From Ancylostoma caninum (Eukaryota > Nematoda > Chromadorea > Rhabditida > Ancylostomatidae), in assembly GCA_037903475.1 (NCBI GenBank), contig JBAJFG010000035.1, forward strand, positions 1 to 64,000: a DNA stretch of 64,000 bases, given 5' to 3'. The translations under genes and the position numbers were made by a program. Shown here one piece after another: positions 50,150 through 62,925 of the stretch; within the stretch, counting starts at the first letter, position 1, and each line of letters begins with the position of its first letter. The notes under the pieces were generated by a model, which worked only from the letters and a program-made list of their open reading frames with translations, was not told where the DNA came from and ran no database searches.

Positions 50150-52930
50150 AAAATAATAATAAAGATGGAATATTAGAGTAGGTTTGGTGTAGTTTGAAAA
50201 TACAGCTTCTCTTACGTAGTTTGAACTGTTCTAATCCATAACTGTGCTACGCTCCCTGAACATCTACGCCTGTAGACGATAACGTAGATCTTGAATAAGA
50301 TTCTCGAACGGCATCATGGAGTCCGTTTCCAAGTCAGGCTGACGTTATTATTGGTGAGAAAGGAGATAGTAATCTACTCGAATCGGTATAAGAATTAGGG
50401 CACAGTGTTCCAGAAATGCTGACCACGTAAAAACATATTTGTTCAGGATCAAATCCCGTATTCATATAAACGATATGACACTGTATGGGGGTGATTAGTG
50501 AAGTTTCAGTGAAAAAAAAACAGTTCCTCGTATTCGGTTAGTACCCGTTCTTTTTGGTTGTAGTTTGGTAAATGTTTTACGCTGAGCTTGACTGGAATGG
50601 CTTTTGGAACTCCTGAGTCTACTGAGTTTGAATTAACATGTGAGTTTATGTTTTTGAGGTAAAGGTAGTCTGAGCTGTTAAAGTCATTCAAAAATAAACA
50701 GTGTAATCCACGTAATTCAGAATTCTCGGCACAAGCATTTATTTTTCGGATGTAACAGTCCTGGGCGAACGCTTAGTAACAAATCGATATTTTACCAGTT
50801 TTGAATACGGTATGTATACGTGCAGGTTCGGACTTTTTGTGATGTCATGTCAGCCCTATCATGTAGACGTGCTACTATAGTAGATGTTCCTCGATACTCG
50901 CTGAGAAGATGGGGTTTTTATAGGTATTGGGTTAAGATGTCAGAGACAAAAAGTAAAAGTAAGCTGGACAAAGGTGGAGCCCGTGTCCAGCAGTAACCCG
51001 CCCACTTAAAGATGAAGCATCCATGTGATAATCGGAGAATGTTTTGACGGGCCTATTTTCTTACTACTGCTCTGTTTCTGAAAACTTGGTCTATTTATGT
51101 GATTTACTTGATTTTCAACAACTACCTACCCACAGTAGACGTTGAAAGCAATGAATTAGAGGACCATGATCCCAATCTTAGATCCTTGCGTTTGTGACCT
51201 TTCATGCTCTGATATTCCTCTTCTGGCCCAAAACCATTCCTTTCCCTTTTCGAAGAGACTTGATCAGGAAAGTAACCTTAGTTGTCTTTTTCTTTAAAAT
51301 GACTTCCTGAAGATGATTGTAAGGTGCTTACATATATGTTTATATACAACCGTTTTGTAGTATTGGCTTCTATCCGAGCATGCGTGGATGCGCATATTAA
51401 AACAGCATGGATAAGCTGATCAATAAACAATGGTAAACATTATTTCAAAAAGCCATCTCTCCAAGGACATTCATGTATTCTATAGGAACACTTTCTGTAA
51501 GTTAGTAAAAAGTTACAGTTTTTGCTTACAGCGCTTAGATTGCCCTGACAATTAAAATGATTTTGAAAAAATCCACACTTTGGTGATTGAGAGCGCTGAA
51601 TACGAGGGTAAATCCTGAAGAATCCAGGCGAATAAATCGGTAACGATGACAACGACGGTAACGAGGTGTAGTGTGGATGGAAGTGGGCCAGCAATAGACA
51701 CGACCCACCGATAAGCATCGGCCCAAATATTCCCCCAAAACGTTGTCGCCACTTCAAAAGTTCATTATCCATGCAAAAAATCGCCGACAAACCTCTAAGC
51801 GGTGCGCTGCTGTTTGAAAAAAAAGTACTCCGGAGAAAAAGAATGAGGAAGATGTGGCACGAAACGTTCCCCCCTCCAAGCGAGATCCCCCCCCCCCCCC
51901 TGCAAGCGACATCCGGAAAAGTTATGTGAGTAGTAATTGTTTTATCTTTACTAGAAGAGTTTGAAGTCTTTCTGCAGTGGGACTATTAGGAGTAAAATTA
52001 GATTCAAACAGAGCTAGTAGTTTATTCAAGTGAGATTGGTGAAGGGTATATGGAAAACATTCTTCAGAGTTTTTGCACTCTTTCTGCAAGTGAGCAAATG
52101 AAAATTCTTGGTACTCAGTGCAAAGACGGGTTCAACAGCTTCGATCCAGAAAGCTTTCAACTTTTGCATTTCTTTTTTTTTCTCAAGTGCCAGTCACTGC
52201 TGGAACGCACTGACAAAAACTTCGGTGTTTAATTTTCTAGAGAAGTTTTTGTCCTCCTGTAGAAAACCCCCGGGGCACGAGTTATCCTGCAGAAGTTCAT
52301 GCACTTTCAGAAGGGGTTTCGCTAAGTGTTTTCAGGTATGGAAAAGTGGTGAGTTATATCATTTCCAGTAACGCAATCGATGCACATTTCTCCAAAATAT
52401 TGATGAATCCCGTTTTAGAATCTGTCCATAGAACAAAAGGGTTGTTTACATCTGCGAATGAATTACTATTGTCTATTTACATTGTAACACGATATTGGAA
52501 AATCATCTAAGGAATACCAGAAAAGTAGTGAAAGGCTCCCGACTCTAACTATTAGCATGTATGTACATCAAAGTTGAATGAAGGCGCGCTATGTTTCGGT
52601 GTGAAAAGTAGTGAGAAAGATTTAGGGATTACCCAAGAAAAGGAGCAAATAATTGGAAAATCATATACCGAAAACATGTCGCAATTCCAATGTCAGTCTC
52701 TGTGCACCTTTGAACAATCCTGGATCTGCCAGAGAGTCAATGTAATTGAATAACCATGCACATAGCAATATTGCAGAAATCCTGGGGCATCTTTCCCATT
52801 CATGAGGTCTTGCAATTACCACGTTTCTTTTGAAGAAGAGAAAAACATCCGAGACTACTAGGACTTGAACTATCGCCAGTGTAACTTTTCTGTTAGCCTA
52901 AGTTATTCACCCTCAATTCATCGTAACATA
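50150..52930. other. Region without a supported gene
   Basis: AT-rich. A hydrophobic minus-strand frame near 51560-51750 (WADAYRWVVSIAGPLPST) is the only suggestive item and lacks splice support. A poly-C run lies near 51887-51900. Confidence 0.4.
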
Positions 52931-52935
52931 CTCAC

Positions 52936-53420
52936 TTTTTTTAAATTTCTTTCACTCAAAACTGCTCTCAAAGTGGTTTGAACATCCAAACGAGACAGGA
53001 ACAGATGAAAAAGAGGAAAGCCATTCTGAACGAACAGGGAAACTTTGTTTATCATGGATATCACTGAGAGTCCACCCAGAGTACACAAAGTAAACAGCAC
53101 ACAAAGATGGTGCACCCAGGATCGAAATTCGGTAGGCCATGAGTGAGGCGAACATGGTAGAGGTAACTAACAAGAAAATTACTATGACTTATAGGTCAAG
53201 ATATGCGGCTGAGGCCAAAAGGCATTAAATATACCCAACCAGCCAACCACGCATCACCCAGCAATTCGCTTTTAGAACATATTGAAGCCGTAGCACTCAC
53301 GTATACCGGCTGGGAACCCCTGTGGAACCAAGAGGTTGGATAACCAACACTTTTTAATGCAGACATGGTGAAAATCAGCTGTTGCAGCGGATGATGGAAA
53401 GCAATGCAATTAAACACGAC
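52936..53420 (-). CDS. Candidate exons of a membrane protein
   Basis: The downstream exon begins after TTCTTGTTAG at about 53170. It is open in two frames: one includes VHHLCVLFTLCTLGGLSVIS and ends at a clean GTGAGT donor (52936); the other includes SLMAYRISILGAPSLCAVYF. An upstream exon near 53380-53300 ends at a GTGAGT donor and can pair with either frame depending on its acceptor. Hydrophobic content suggests a membrane protein, but the frame is unresolved. Confidence 0.3.
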
Positions 53421-53449
53421 TGCTCAAACTTCTTGGAGACTTCACACGT

Positions 53450-54800
53450 TCGCTAGTGAAACCTAAGCAGAAAAAAGTAGCGTCTCACGACGATTCGTTG
53501 AATTTGCAGGAAGATTTAGTGAGGACAATTCAAAACCTAGGAATTATCGTCGTTTCCGGGAATGGTTTATATCAGACGAGGACCAAATTTTAAGGGCGGA
53601 GAGATGACTACTGTCATGCTGCTATAGGTTTTTCGCATGGAAAACTAGACCTTGGAAAACCCACCTCCCCTGCATTGGCATTTATTAACTGAAAAGACGG
53701 TTTTAATTTTTTTCTTGAGCCCTCGAAACATACGCTGCAAAATTCAACGAGAAAACTCTGAAAACCCAGCAAACTTGACGAAACAAAAGGAAAAGTGGGA
53801 GTTTCATCACTACGTTACTGAGAATGTTAAGTCCTATACTTACAAGGTCCTGAACCTATTAACTAGCAGCACCATTTCGAGCAGTTAGTACAGAACAAAG
53901 TTTGAACCTGTGCTCATTTTCGTTTTTTGGCAAGATATTATTTTCTGGGGTTGCGGTAGGCGCTGAGGACATCTTGGAAAAGTCATGACGAGCTGGAATG
54001 GATTGATTCATTAAGATGCTGTAAATTATTGTAAAATTAGATTAAAAATCGAAGAAGTTGCTAGATTATCTTTTAAAAGATGATCGGCGAATGAACTAGT
54101 AAGTAAATAATAAGTAAGTTTTAATGCAACTTTCCAATCTTAGTGTCCTACATGTTAAAAGAGTTGAAGGTGACACAAACAGTAGAGGTGCGACTAGGCA
54201 GAAAATGGCGGTTGTTCAAAACCGGAACAATTTTGTTTTCGTTTACCTGATTTGATTTAGGTGACAGGAGTCTTTCGCTCTGCTGAGAAAAAGCCCTTTC
54301 TCTTTTCGTGAGTCTGTCAAGGTCAACCGTTCTGTCTTACCGAAGGACTCTCGAAGGTCGTCAGCTGTTTATGTGTGAAAACCGAAATAATTATTGCGGC
54401 TGCGAAGTAATTTCTCAAAGTTTTTATCGCATATACGGACCGCGTGCTTCAGAGAAGACGATTTTGCAGAGAATTTCTTACTGATGAGAAGACTTCAGAG
54501 TGAAGCTTTCTCAGAGTAAATGAAATTTTGCAGAGAAAAAGTGGAATTTGCTGGAGCATGTTTAGTCCATCAGATCTGGTTTTTTCTGCAACAATTCTGG
54601 AATAAAATAGGCGGAACAAGAGGACACATTTTCTTTTTAATATGCTCTAAATAAGAAGAACTATGAAATACCAAGCTACCAGTCACAGTATACAGTTATG
54701 AGTCCCGTTTTCGGAAAGCGAAAAGAAATTGAATTCAATTCTCTAAGTGACTCCAAAATGTAGCAGTTCTAACAGAAGATTCCATGATTAGTCGATAGAT
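53450..54800. other. Region without a supported gene
   Basis: AT-rich, no open frame with convincing splice sites. It separates the membrane-like fragments on its two sides and may hold small exons I could not detect. Confidence 0.35.
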
Positions 54801-54818
54801 TAGGTCCAACCTTCCTCC

Positions 54819-55231
54819 TTAAAAGAATTCTGAGACATCCACAAAATCCGTTGGCGCCGACCATGCCATGCCTTCGTGAACATACATGGATTGGATTCCG
54901 GCCAAGTTCCATGTCAATGAAAGCAGCGACATCTTGAAAAGTCCAGAAGAGCAAATATGACTGAAAAGAGGAGCAGGAACAGAGAATAAACGTTCAGACA
55001 AGAGCAACCCCTAGCCAATCACACTGAGAAAGACTTCCACTTTGTTGGAACAAATGCTGTTCGCCGTAAAATAGACACACTCACACAAAAGCGGTTCTGT
55101 CTGTCGAGTTTAACACAACACTACTGGTTTCGATGAATGCTGTCACAAATGAATGCCATAACTCTTGCAGAAGTGCAATGAAAAGCAGCCAAATGTCTCC
55201 TGTCTCCGTTGTGATCGAGAAGTATGAAGGT
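54819..55231 (-). CDS. 3' end of an unidentified minus-strand gene, membrane-like
   Basis: Two exons with matching phase: 55231-55085 (acceptor ATCAAAG; frame PSYFSITTETGDIWLLFIAL then LQELWHSFVTAF; donor GTGAGT) and 54960-54819 (acceptor CTCTTTTCAG; frame HICSSGLFKMSLLSLTWNLA, ends PTDFVDVSEFF and stop TAA). The strong acceptor, the strong donor and the shared phase 2 argue for a real gene. An alternative donor GTATGT within the last exon could extend it to the exons at 53 kb. Family unknown. Confidence 0.4.
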
Positions 55232-55519
55232 CTTTGATGAGAGAATAGGAACAGAACTCTTCTAGAAAAACTTATTCTCGTGGTTGGATTTGAACGTGGC
55301 CGGAGAGTTTGTGAATCTTACTTAGTTACTCATTCCTTGCCTAATTGGGTTATGGATACTGTAAGGGCTGTACGTGAGAATCAGAACCTTCTCAATAAAT
55401 CTCTAAATTAATATGAAGCGGGATTAGAGCTCAGTTTCCCAAGGCTAGACTCAGATGAGAGAAGAATCAGCTGAGAATTTCTGGACACAACCGAGAAACG
55501 GTCTCAAATCTACCCCATG

Positions 55520-55806
55520 AGAGTTACTCCTGGATAGGAAGGAATTCCCTCCGAAGCCAAACGTAAGGCGATTTCATGACGGTAATGGAACTAGCCTTGG
55601 TGGATGTGCGTCATTGAGCACATCATTCTAGCATAGCAGAAAACTGGCTTTAAAAGCCAGATAAAAACGCCTTAACGTCGACGTTCGAGCAAATTCCCCT
55701 CGAAGATCGAATTCTGGATAACTGCGTGGATTTCGCGGGACAGTAGATATCTGATGAGATCTTGGAACGCATACACTGAAGGATATCGGACCTTGAAGTG
55801 CATATG
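55520..55806 (-). repeat. Possible dispersed-element fragment with short C-terminal frame
   Basis: The minus-strand frame 55803-55672 reads SVYAFQDLIRYLLSREIHAV and ends NLLERRR and stop. The sequence following the stop has the look of an interspersed element tail common in hookworm genomes (recalled, not checked). No termini were found. Confidence 0.25.
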
Positions 55807-55869
55807 CGCTAACGTTGCACGTTATACACGTTCTATCAAGTTCAGCGTCGCGGAACGATGCAAAATCTA

Positions 55870-58420
55870 TGGATCTTGAATGCAGGGAGGGCCAGAGCTT
55901 TCCAGGAACTAGAGTTACACCTCTATCCTGCCTGAGTAATCCAAGAGTGAAGGGAAAATATATCTACGAGTTTCCTGCTTTTATGTTCCGCCTCTTTCCT
56001 AAAGTTCTATCACCACCTCACGGAAATTAGGTAAAGACTTGGAATAGTGTATAAAGTGAGTTGAGATGCAATTCGTCTGGAACGGAAACAAAATCAGAAA
56101 CTTGCCCACATTGTGAAAAACGCGTCCATTGCGTCAAAAGAACGACTTGTTTGGCAAATCCTAATATGACATTCGATTACTTCAAATGTTCTGATCGCAG
56201 AACCTGAATTGCACATTAACAGGGACGTTTCGAATCTTTTTGGAGAGTTTTACGAGAGATCTTATGACGATGACGACGAAATTTTACCAGGAAAGGGAAG
56301 GAAATGAGGCATACAGGTACAAATATTATTAAATGGGGTTTTTACCATCTCGTCACATACTCGTTATAAATATAACAGGAAAATCTTCAAAGGTTTTCTA
56401 CGCAAATTTCTGAATCTTAGTACTGAACGTTTCCGTTTGCTTTCTCATAATCCTTACATGTATACAATAGTCAACCATTATTGCACATCCGAAAACGAGG
56501 CCGCTCCGCACCACCTGTGCGGCGCGGCAGGTGTCCACTAGCGAACAACGGCTTACACAGTGCTTTGCTCGAGCAGGTACTATTAGTCCGCCCAATGTGT
56601 AATGCAAAAATCATATTTTGCGGTGACATGAAATATGACATGACGTGAAATACACAAAGCATGGGCTAAATCATCCAATCATCCTGAAAAAGTCCTAGAT
56701 CAACACGGAGTTACTTGTCGCATAAGTTTATTATTTTCACTCTACTGTATATCCGTGTACATGAAATCGAAAGATTGCTTGTTTTTGTGCTCGTATATTC
56801 CGAACAGAAATGGATGATGGACCTATCCCGACCAAATTTCGCAGGGGCCAGCGGAGGTCTTAAGCTATCTTTCATCAGTAATCACCAACTGCCTTATCGA
56901 TTAGATCGATGATATTCTATTTGCTATCCTTGGTGAGAATCGGTGAGGACGTGTCCGCCGGGGTTCATCAATACACTGAACACGATTGTCACGAATGAAT
57001 CGACTTATTGATTTTATTGATTTTCTCTTTCCGCACGGGAACGAGAAAAACGCGTTTATGCGTGCCCTCAGAAATGGCAGATACAAGGAAATGTACGCAT
57101 TTCAGTGAAAAATTGATTGGGAAATAATTTCACACTTTTTCTCATGTGAGACATATATGAGAAGAAAAAATTGTCACTTAAGCTTGTTAACTCACTGGTC
57201 ATTAAAATGATGAGTAAATTGATTGAATATTTCAGTACTAGCGCTAGTCTTCACCACTGGTAGTTAACTAGAAAACAAAAATACCCGAGCGAAATTGGGT
57301 ACACCGTGTAGTTGCCCTGTAGTGTTTGGTCCTGTTCTGCAAATTTAACGATTGTAGTGTAATGCACTGCAATCAAAGGAACACTATTCAGTCACTGAAG
57401 TGTTTGAAATGGCTGAAATCACCAAAAATTCACATGCATAGAGATCCACAGGCGTGAAAAATCAGCAGCAAAAACACCGGCGTGGAACATCTTTGAAACG
57501 GACGGAATTCAGATGAAAAAGCCAATGCTGCGAAACATATGATTCCTGATTGATTTAGTTGATCTAGTCCTCAACTTCAGGAAGCTAGTAGTTGGGAACT
57601 TCAACCCCTTTGTTCCTCAGATTTTCAGAAATCGAGATATTCACTCTTATATTTTTGTTTCCCATATGCGTTGTGATACGTGAGCATATGGCAAAAATAC
57701 TTCGGCATCCATATTTATGAGGTAGGGAAATCCGATACCATCCTGTGCAGTAAACCCTTCATACTTCTCGTGGTAGCGATAATGATCAGAAAACGTAGAG
57801 CTCATTTTGGCAGCACCATTTTCCAAGAAATGTCATTTTTTGGGATTTGCATACTACATGTTCCATATCCAAGCACAAAAATTTTCAGAGATATGGGTTA
57901 TAAAGCGAACCACCTGATTTAAACTAAAGTTTCCATTTATCTCATTTTAGAGTCGTACTGACAACCTCGATAAACAGCGATAAAATCGACAAAGAATAAA
58001 CTACTAGAAATCAAAAATAGTCGAAAAAATTCCATTTCCCTTTTGCACAATTACCCTTTATACGGATAAAAAGCAAGGTGTGCCGAAGTAAAGAGAACAC
58101 GTAAAGAGAGGAAAATCTCTTGTTGTGTCTTTATATGACGATCAAGGTATTGTTCAGATCTTTTAACAGACATACAGCATACCATCTCCATGGAGCAAAT
58201 AATCCGGTCGTTCTATGCAAAAAAAATTGATCTGATTCGACTTGTAGCTAATGAGTCGCATCTACTAGTTCTTCTAACTGTAAATATGAAGAACTCAGTC
58301 ATATCAATGTAAATCTTGTCGGATGAAATTTTGAACAACATTTATAAGTAATTTTTTGTCTTCCTACTTCTGAGCGTTGACGAGCTTTTCGTCGCATTCG
58401 AGATTAAGGAATACTTCCAG
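55870..58420. other. Region without a supported gene
   Basis: A GC-richer patch at 56480-56600 has a minus-strand frame with CSLVDTCRAAQ and a possible donor, but no partner. A minus-strand frame at 57086-56901 (SRFIRDNRVQCIDEPRRTRP) is similarly isolated. Otherwise AT-rich. Confidence 0.35.
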
Positions 58421-58427
58421 AACACCT

Positions 58428-59380
58428 CTAAATTACTTTACTAGTAAGGTTTTTCTGTATCCTTTCTAGTAAATCTATATTGAATACTCCGCTTTCCATG
58501 ATCGGACAAATAGATGTTTCATACAGAGAAATCCAAAAGGTCGCGTGAAAGGAGCGGCTACAGCGGCCCAGCGTGGAACTCAAACTTTCTGCTGCTGGCT
58601 GAAGCAGACAACCAGAGCCATGCAGAGCACCTGTGTTTCTGCCTACCGCGCCGCGGTACCGCCTCTTGCCCCCGTCCGTTTGGAGTTCCTTGTAGAGATG
58701 AGTTAGAGCATTCGCGGCTTTGGTTTTCATGATTTTGAAGATGTTGTAAGTAAATCCTATGGCTTCAGTTACAAGATTCTTGTAATATTGCTAAGAAATC
58801 AAGATTGCTGTTGATAGTATAACCTTGATTTCGAATTTTCTGAACATTTTCCAGCCTTACACCTCCAGTATAATATGCAACATCTGTTGAACAGTTTCTA
58901 ATAGAAAAAAACATGTGTTTTCTAATTGGCGATGGGCAAGTCCCATTTACTGGACCATCTTGCCTACTTCAGTAACCGTTTTGGTCCTTCAATTTCAATA
59001 GCCGTCGTCGATTCTATGGTCTTATATAAATTTTTACTTCGTCTGCCCACACTCTACAGGTAACATCGAGCGAAGATGTCTTTAGGAATTCCACACGTGT
59101 CCATATGTGTATATCAAAAATAGAAGAGATGTTTGGACACCATCTTTTGAAATACCGCTGTGAGCATGATGTGCAGGCGAGAACTCTTCACCAACTCGCA
59201 CCGAGAACGTTCTATTCGAGACGATTTCCAGGCTATGACTGAGAGATGCAGATCCACGAGTCTCAGTTTTTCCTTCAAATTTGCGTGCAGAACCTCATCA
59301 AAGGCTCCAGCAAAGTCAAAGCATGCTACATCACCTCTGATGACAAGTGAAGCTAAGTTATTGCTTTATTAGCTTTGTGA
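58428..59380 (-). mobile_element. Non-LTR retrotransposon relic (reverse transcriptase fragment)
   Basis: Minus-strand translation near 59340-59200 gives GDVACFDFAGAFDEVLHANL then KEKLRLVDLHL. This matches the reverse transcriptase block D-F-S-K-A-F-D-x-V-x-H-x-x-L-x-x-K-L of CR1/RTE-like LINEs. After interruptions and stops, the frame at 58730-58428 contains KAANALTHLYKEL and SLYETSICPIMESGVFNIDL then LERIQKNL, matching the later thumb region (L-Y-x-x-x-x-R-P-x-x-E-Y...LE.+Q+). Frameshifts and stops show it is dead. Confidence 0.7.
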
Positions 59381-59499
59381 AAATTTTTTAAACATCCGAT
59401 TCATTGTGGGAGCAAGAAATATGGAAGGGTTGCTCTTCTATCCCTCGTAATCAGTCACTAATTACTAGCTCCATCCAGTAGAAGTTGATGTTCGCTGTC

Positions 59500-60320
59500 A
59501 GATGATGTATGCTGAAGAAAGAATTTGGAAAATAACAGAAATAATGGTGATAACACCTACAATAATAAAGTTATCAACAATAAAATACTCAGATGGAATG
59601 TTGTATGGACCAGACTTCGTCATTCATGATCACCACCAAGCCATGGCCAGTGCAGAAAGTGGGCAGGAGGCGGGGAGGGGGGGGGGGGAGTGGGGTCTCC
59701 ACCGCTTTGGGGACCCGGATGGGAAATAAAATTAATAAAAATACTAATTACAATAACAAGTAGTTGACAAAGGTTGTTTTAAAAAATCATCGTAGACGCA
59801 ACCAATTAAAAGTGGAGTAATGCAAGGTTTTTGTAAAGTTGTTTTGTAAGGTAATTTCAACCTCCCTCCCCCCACTCTGCGTCCGCAACTGCTACCAAGG
59901 GACGTTTTCCTGAGTCTTGAGTCCTCGAAGCAAATGCTGCAGACGAGTGCTCGAAAATGCTTCTTACTGATGGATAAGTGAAAGCTCCTGATCAATCTCA
60001 TAAGTTTTCCGGGAAATAAAATCGGATTCCATTGTACTTAACTGTCTAAACTCGGTCTAATAACAGCAAGTACTGTACTCTGGAGACAAAATCCCTCGAC
60101 AATAACAGAGCTAATTGATGGGAACTCGATGACGACACTCTACTTCAAACAAATACGGTTGACATTAATCAGTGATGCAGTGATAATGTAAGAGTTATTG
60201 CTATTCCGAGAAGCCGTATTTAATTGTACATTAACAAATCATTGCAAGATTGTGCACTGCTGCATGGAATGTCTACAGAGGATTACATATTAAGTTAATA
60301 CCCTACTTACAGTTTGAAAT
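59500..60320. other. Region without a supported gene; poly-G tract
   Basis: A G-run near 59677-59690 and AT-rich flanks. No coherent coding frame. Confidence 0.4.
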
Positions 60321-60331
60321 GATACAACAAA

Positions 60332-60448
60332 ATGACGCAGAAGATTTTCTTCTTCATCATCCTGTACTTGCGTGTTTCTCCTTTACATGACTGCAATTAT
60401 GGCAAAGAAGAATGCAAATTTTCAAAATTGCTTCCCAGAACGAGGTAG
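60332..60448 (+). CDS. Mini-ORF or first exon with signal peptide
   Basis: The ATG at 60332 opens a 38-codon frame beginning MTQKIFFFIILYLRVSPLHD then CNYGKEECKFSKLLPRTR. A CTACTTACAG acceptor lies about 20 nt upstream (trans-splice-like). The hydrophobic start is a good signal peptide and two cysteines follow. The frame either stops at the TAG or splices there (ACGAG then GTAGTG). It could be a short secreted peptide or the first exon of a larger secreted protein. Confidence 0.3.
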   Translation: MTQKIFFFIILYLRVSPLHDCNYGKEECKFSKLLPRTR

Positions 60449-60956
60449 TGCCCTCCTCTATTTAATAGTCAAGCGAGAAGAATTCATTGCGGAGTCACCA
60501 TCAGTATTAGGAGATTCCTGAAGGGGTAGAGCTTTAGAAAATCCAAGGTTTCACACACTCGTCTGTTGGAATGAAGATGAGACCAGAAGAAGCAGGCATC
60601 GGTCTCTATACAAACGCTATAGTTGGAAGTTTCCGGCTAGGTCGTGATACACGTAATCGGCTGAAATGGACGAGTTTTCAAACCGAAAATAGGTAAACTA
60701 TACTGGAGCGGCTCGTAGGAGAGTTGCCACTAGAGTCGCCACTTAAAGGAAGCATTTGCTCAAACTTCGTGTTCGAGATTTTGCTGGATTTTGGGCCTTG
60801 AGGGACCAAGAACTCATATCCAACAGTCAAACAGCGCGAAACACACGATAAATTGACGAAGTTGGAGTGCTATCTTCCGTGCGACTGAGCGCGCTCCGAG
60901 GAATTGCCACTTAAAGGTTTGACACTCGTCGGTCCCGCCACGCGAAATTGTACCAA

Positions 60957-60990
60957 CTCTGAACTTTCTGCCCGCGGTGGATCCGCGGTA
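60957..60990 (+). repeat. Left arm of a 34-bp inverted repeat
   Basis: Starts CTCTGAACTTTCTGCCCGCG; the first 24 bp match perfectly the reverse complement of 63488-63511, and the next 10 bp have one mismatch. Confidence 0.85.
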
Positions 60991-61222
60991 CGCCCGAGGT
61001 GGAGCGTCGGTTCGCCACCGCGGGCATGTGCGGGTCCACCGCGGATGTACTGCGGCGCCACCGCGGGCATGTGCGGATCCACCGCGGGCATGTGCGGATC
61101 CACCGGGGGCATGTGCGGATTCACCGTGGCCATGTGCGGGTCCGCCGTGGGCATGTGCGGATCCACCGCGGGCTTGTGCGGGTCCACCGCGGGCATGTGC
61201 AGATCCACTGCGGACAGCGTGC
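60991..61222 (+). repeat. GC-rich minisatellite, 21-bp unit, array 1
   Basis: About ten tandem copies of GGGCATGTGCGGATCCACCG plus C with point variation (ATCCACCG/GTCCACCG, GGGC/GGCC). The 21-bp period keeps all six frames open, giving (GHVRIHR)n and similar artefactual frames. Confidence 0.9.
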
Positions 61223-61766
61223 AAATGAAATTCATGCCTTTCCCACCTTATCGAACGCATAGTATCAGTTGTAAAAAGGGTATTAACAGAACCATAACAT
61301 ATGAATGAACTACAGCTTCACTTTATGCACTTCACTACATTACATAACTATTTCTGGGACTCTTCAAAGCTCTTCAATAGTAAGGAACAGACATGCAAAA
61401 ACACCGTAATTCATGAACAAGCTCTTCAATAAAAAGGAATCGAATGAGAATCGAATCAGCAAATTCGGAGGCGAGGTGGGATTGAGATGGCAAGAAATAG
61501 ATAACATGGCAAACATGGCGGATAAACACAACAAAAAAATTAATCAGCACATAATGAGTGAGATTGGATGGAAATGGTAAGAAATGCATAAAATAGCAAT
61601 TATGGGGGGGGGGTGAAGGCAACACAACAAAAAACCAGATGCAGTGCAAAAAACACAAAACAGAATTCTTCACCTTCAGAAGGGAAAAGTATTTCGTGAA
61701 TGAAATGTAATACTAATACAGAAGTAAGCAAACATAAAGTATGGCAGGTAGACGACACCTGACTTT

Positions 61767-62067
61767 TCAAAGATCCGAAAGTTCAAGTGGCTCATCAATC
61801 GTTACTTGCGCATCGTCCGGCTGCTGCTCTGTTCGCCAAACAACGCGACGTCGAGGGTAGTTTCTTCTGGATTCTTTTCTGGAAAGGGTGTAATGGTGTA
61901 AGACTCACAATCGCCAATGAAAGGGGAAACTTACACCACGGGACTGAGTATGGCGTCTATCTTCACAGAGTACTCCGATCCTTGTTGTTGCCCAGCAATG
62001 TGAAGAAAAAAAGGGTTCGCTTCGCGTCGTCGTCACTGGTGATGTCCAGCCCTTCGCCGTCTAGATC
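61767..62067 (-). CDS. 3' end of an unidentified minus-strand gene
   Basis: Three phase-matched exons: 62067-62037 (acceptor ATTTTTTCAG; DLDGEGLDIT), 61980-61935 (SEYSVKIDAILSPV, strong GTAAGT donor) and 61878-61767 (acceptor CCTTTCCAG; KESRRNYPRRRVVWRTEQQ then PDDAQVTIDEPLELSDL and stop). The basic-then-acidic tail and clean splice sites suggest real coding. The 56-nt intron between the first two is the weakest link. The first exon enters in phase 0, compatible with the upstream kinase-like exon at 63043-62926, so they may be one gene. Confidence 0.45.
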
Positions 62068-62925
62068 CTGAAAAAATTTGAAGCTGATACTGGAGAACCA
62101 AAAATCGATACAAGCCAGGATTTTGAACGGAGCCCTCTTTGCACCCATAATTACGTCCTTCAGCTTTCTATTCTCTTTGTTGTTCTATTAACGACATATA
62201 GTAAGTTGTGCGCCTGGCCATACAAGCTATTTAAAATTCACAGTTTTAATTCTAAATGGAAGAAGAAAACATCGAAATCCAAATGATGAACTTCGATAAA
62301 GCACAGTTCAGATTTTGTGAAAAACTAACACCGAGAATAAAAGACGCCGTTTCTAATGAAAGATAGCAACTTTCCCTTCTTCACCGCCTAACAAGCTTAT
62401 GCTGAATGGAACAGTAAAATAACTAAATATGGAACCACTCAAGGTTCTGTCCAACAAAAAAAAATCGAAGAAAATGAAGATGAGAATAAAGAACTTTGGC
62501 TCTGCCGATGTTCGTGTTCTTGCACAAAAAAATTATATGTTCACCTTGGCCACTTGAAACTCGCCGATTCTATTGTTTCAGAAACTGAAGCACAGAATCA
62601 GATATGAATTTTCCTCATCTTTTTGTTTTTCGTTTCAGTGGATATTGTGTAGCACTAATTTATAAGCACGGCTAAGTGAAAGTTATAACAGGTAAGTGGG
62701 CATCAATGCGATACGAGTATTCTGAATATCCTTGCGTAGAATATGTTGGATGAGGTGGTATCTCTCACTTAAGCGAAGAAGAAAATGAGCATTTTCAAAG
62801 CACCATAACTCATTCATGTTCCAACCTCCAACAGCTTGTTCAATAGTTTAACTTCGAAAATAAGCAGGCCATTGACGAATTGGTGAATAGAAAGAAAGAA
62901 GGGAAAGTGGCAGTATTTTTCCTAC

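Noticed and set aside
60814..61308. Long His/Arg/Gly/Ala-rich frames on both strands
   Set aside because: A 21-bp repeat is a multiple of three, so all frames stay open. No start, splice or composition support for a protein.
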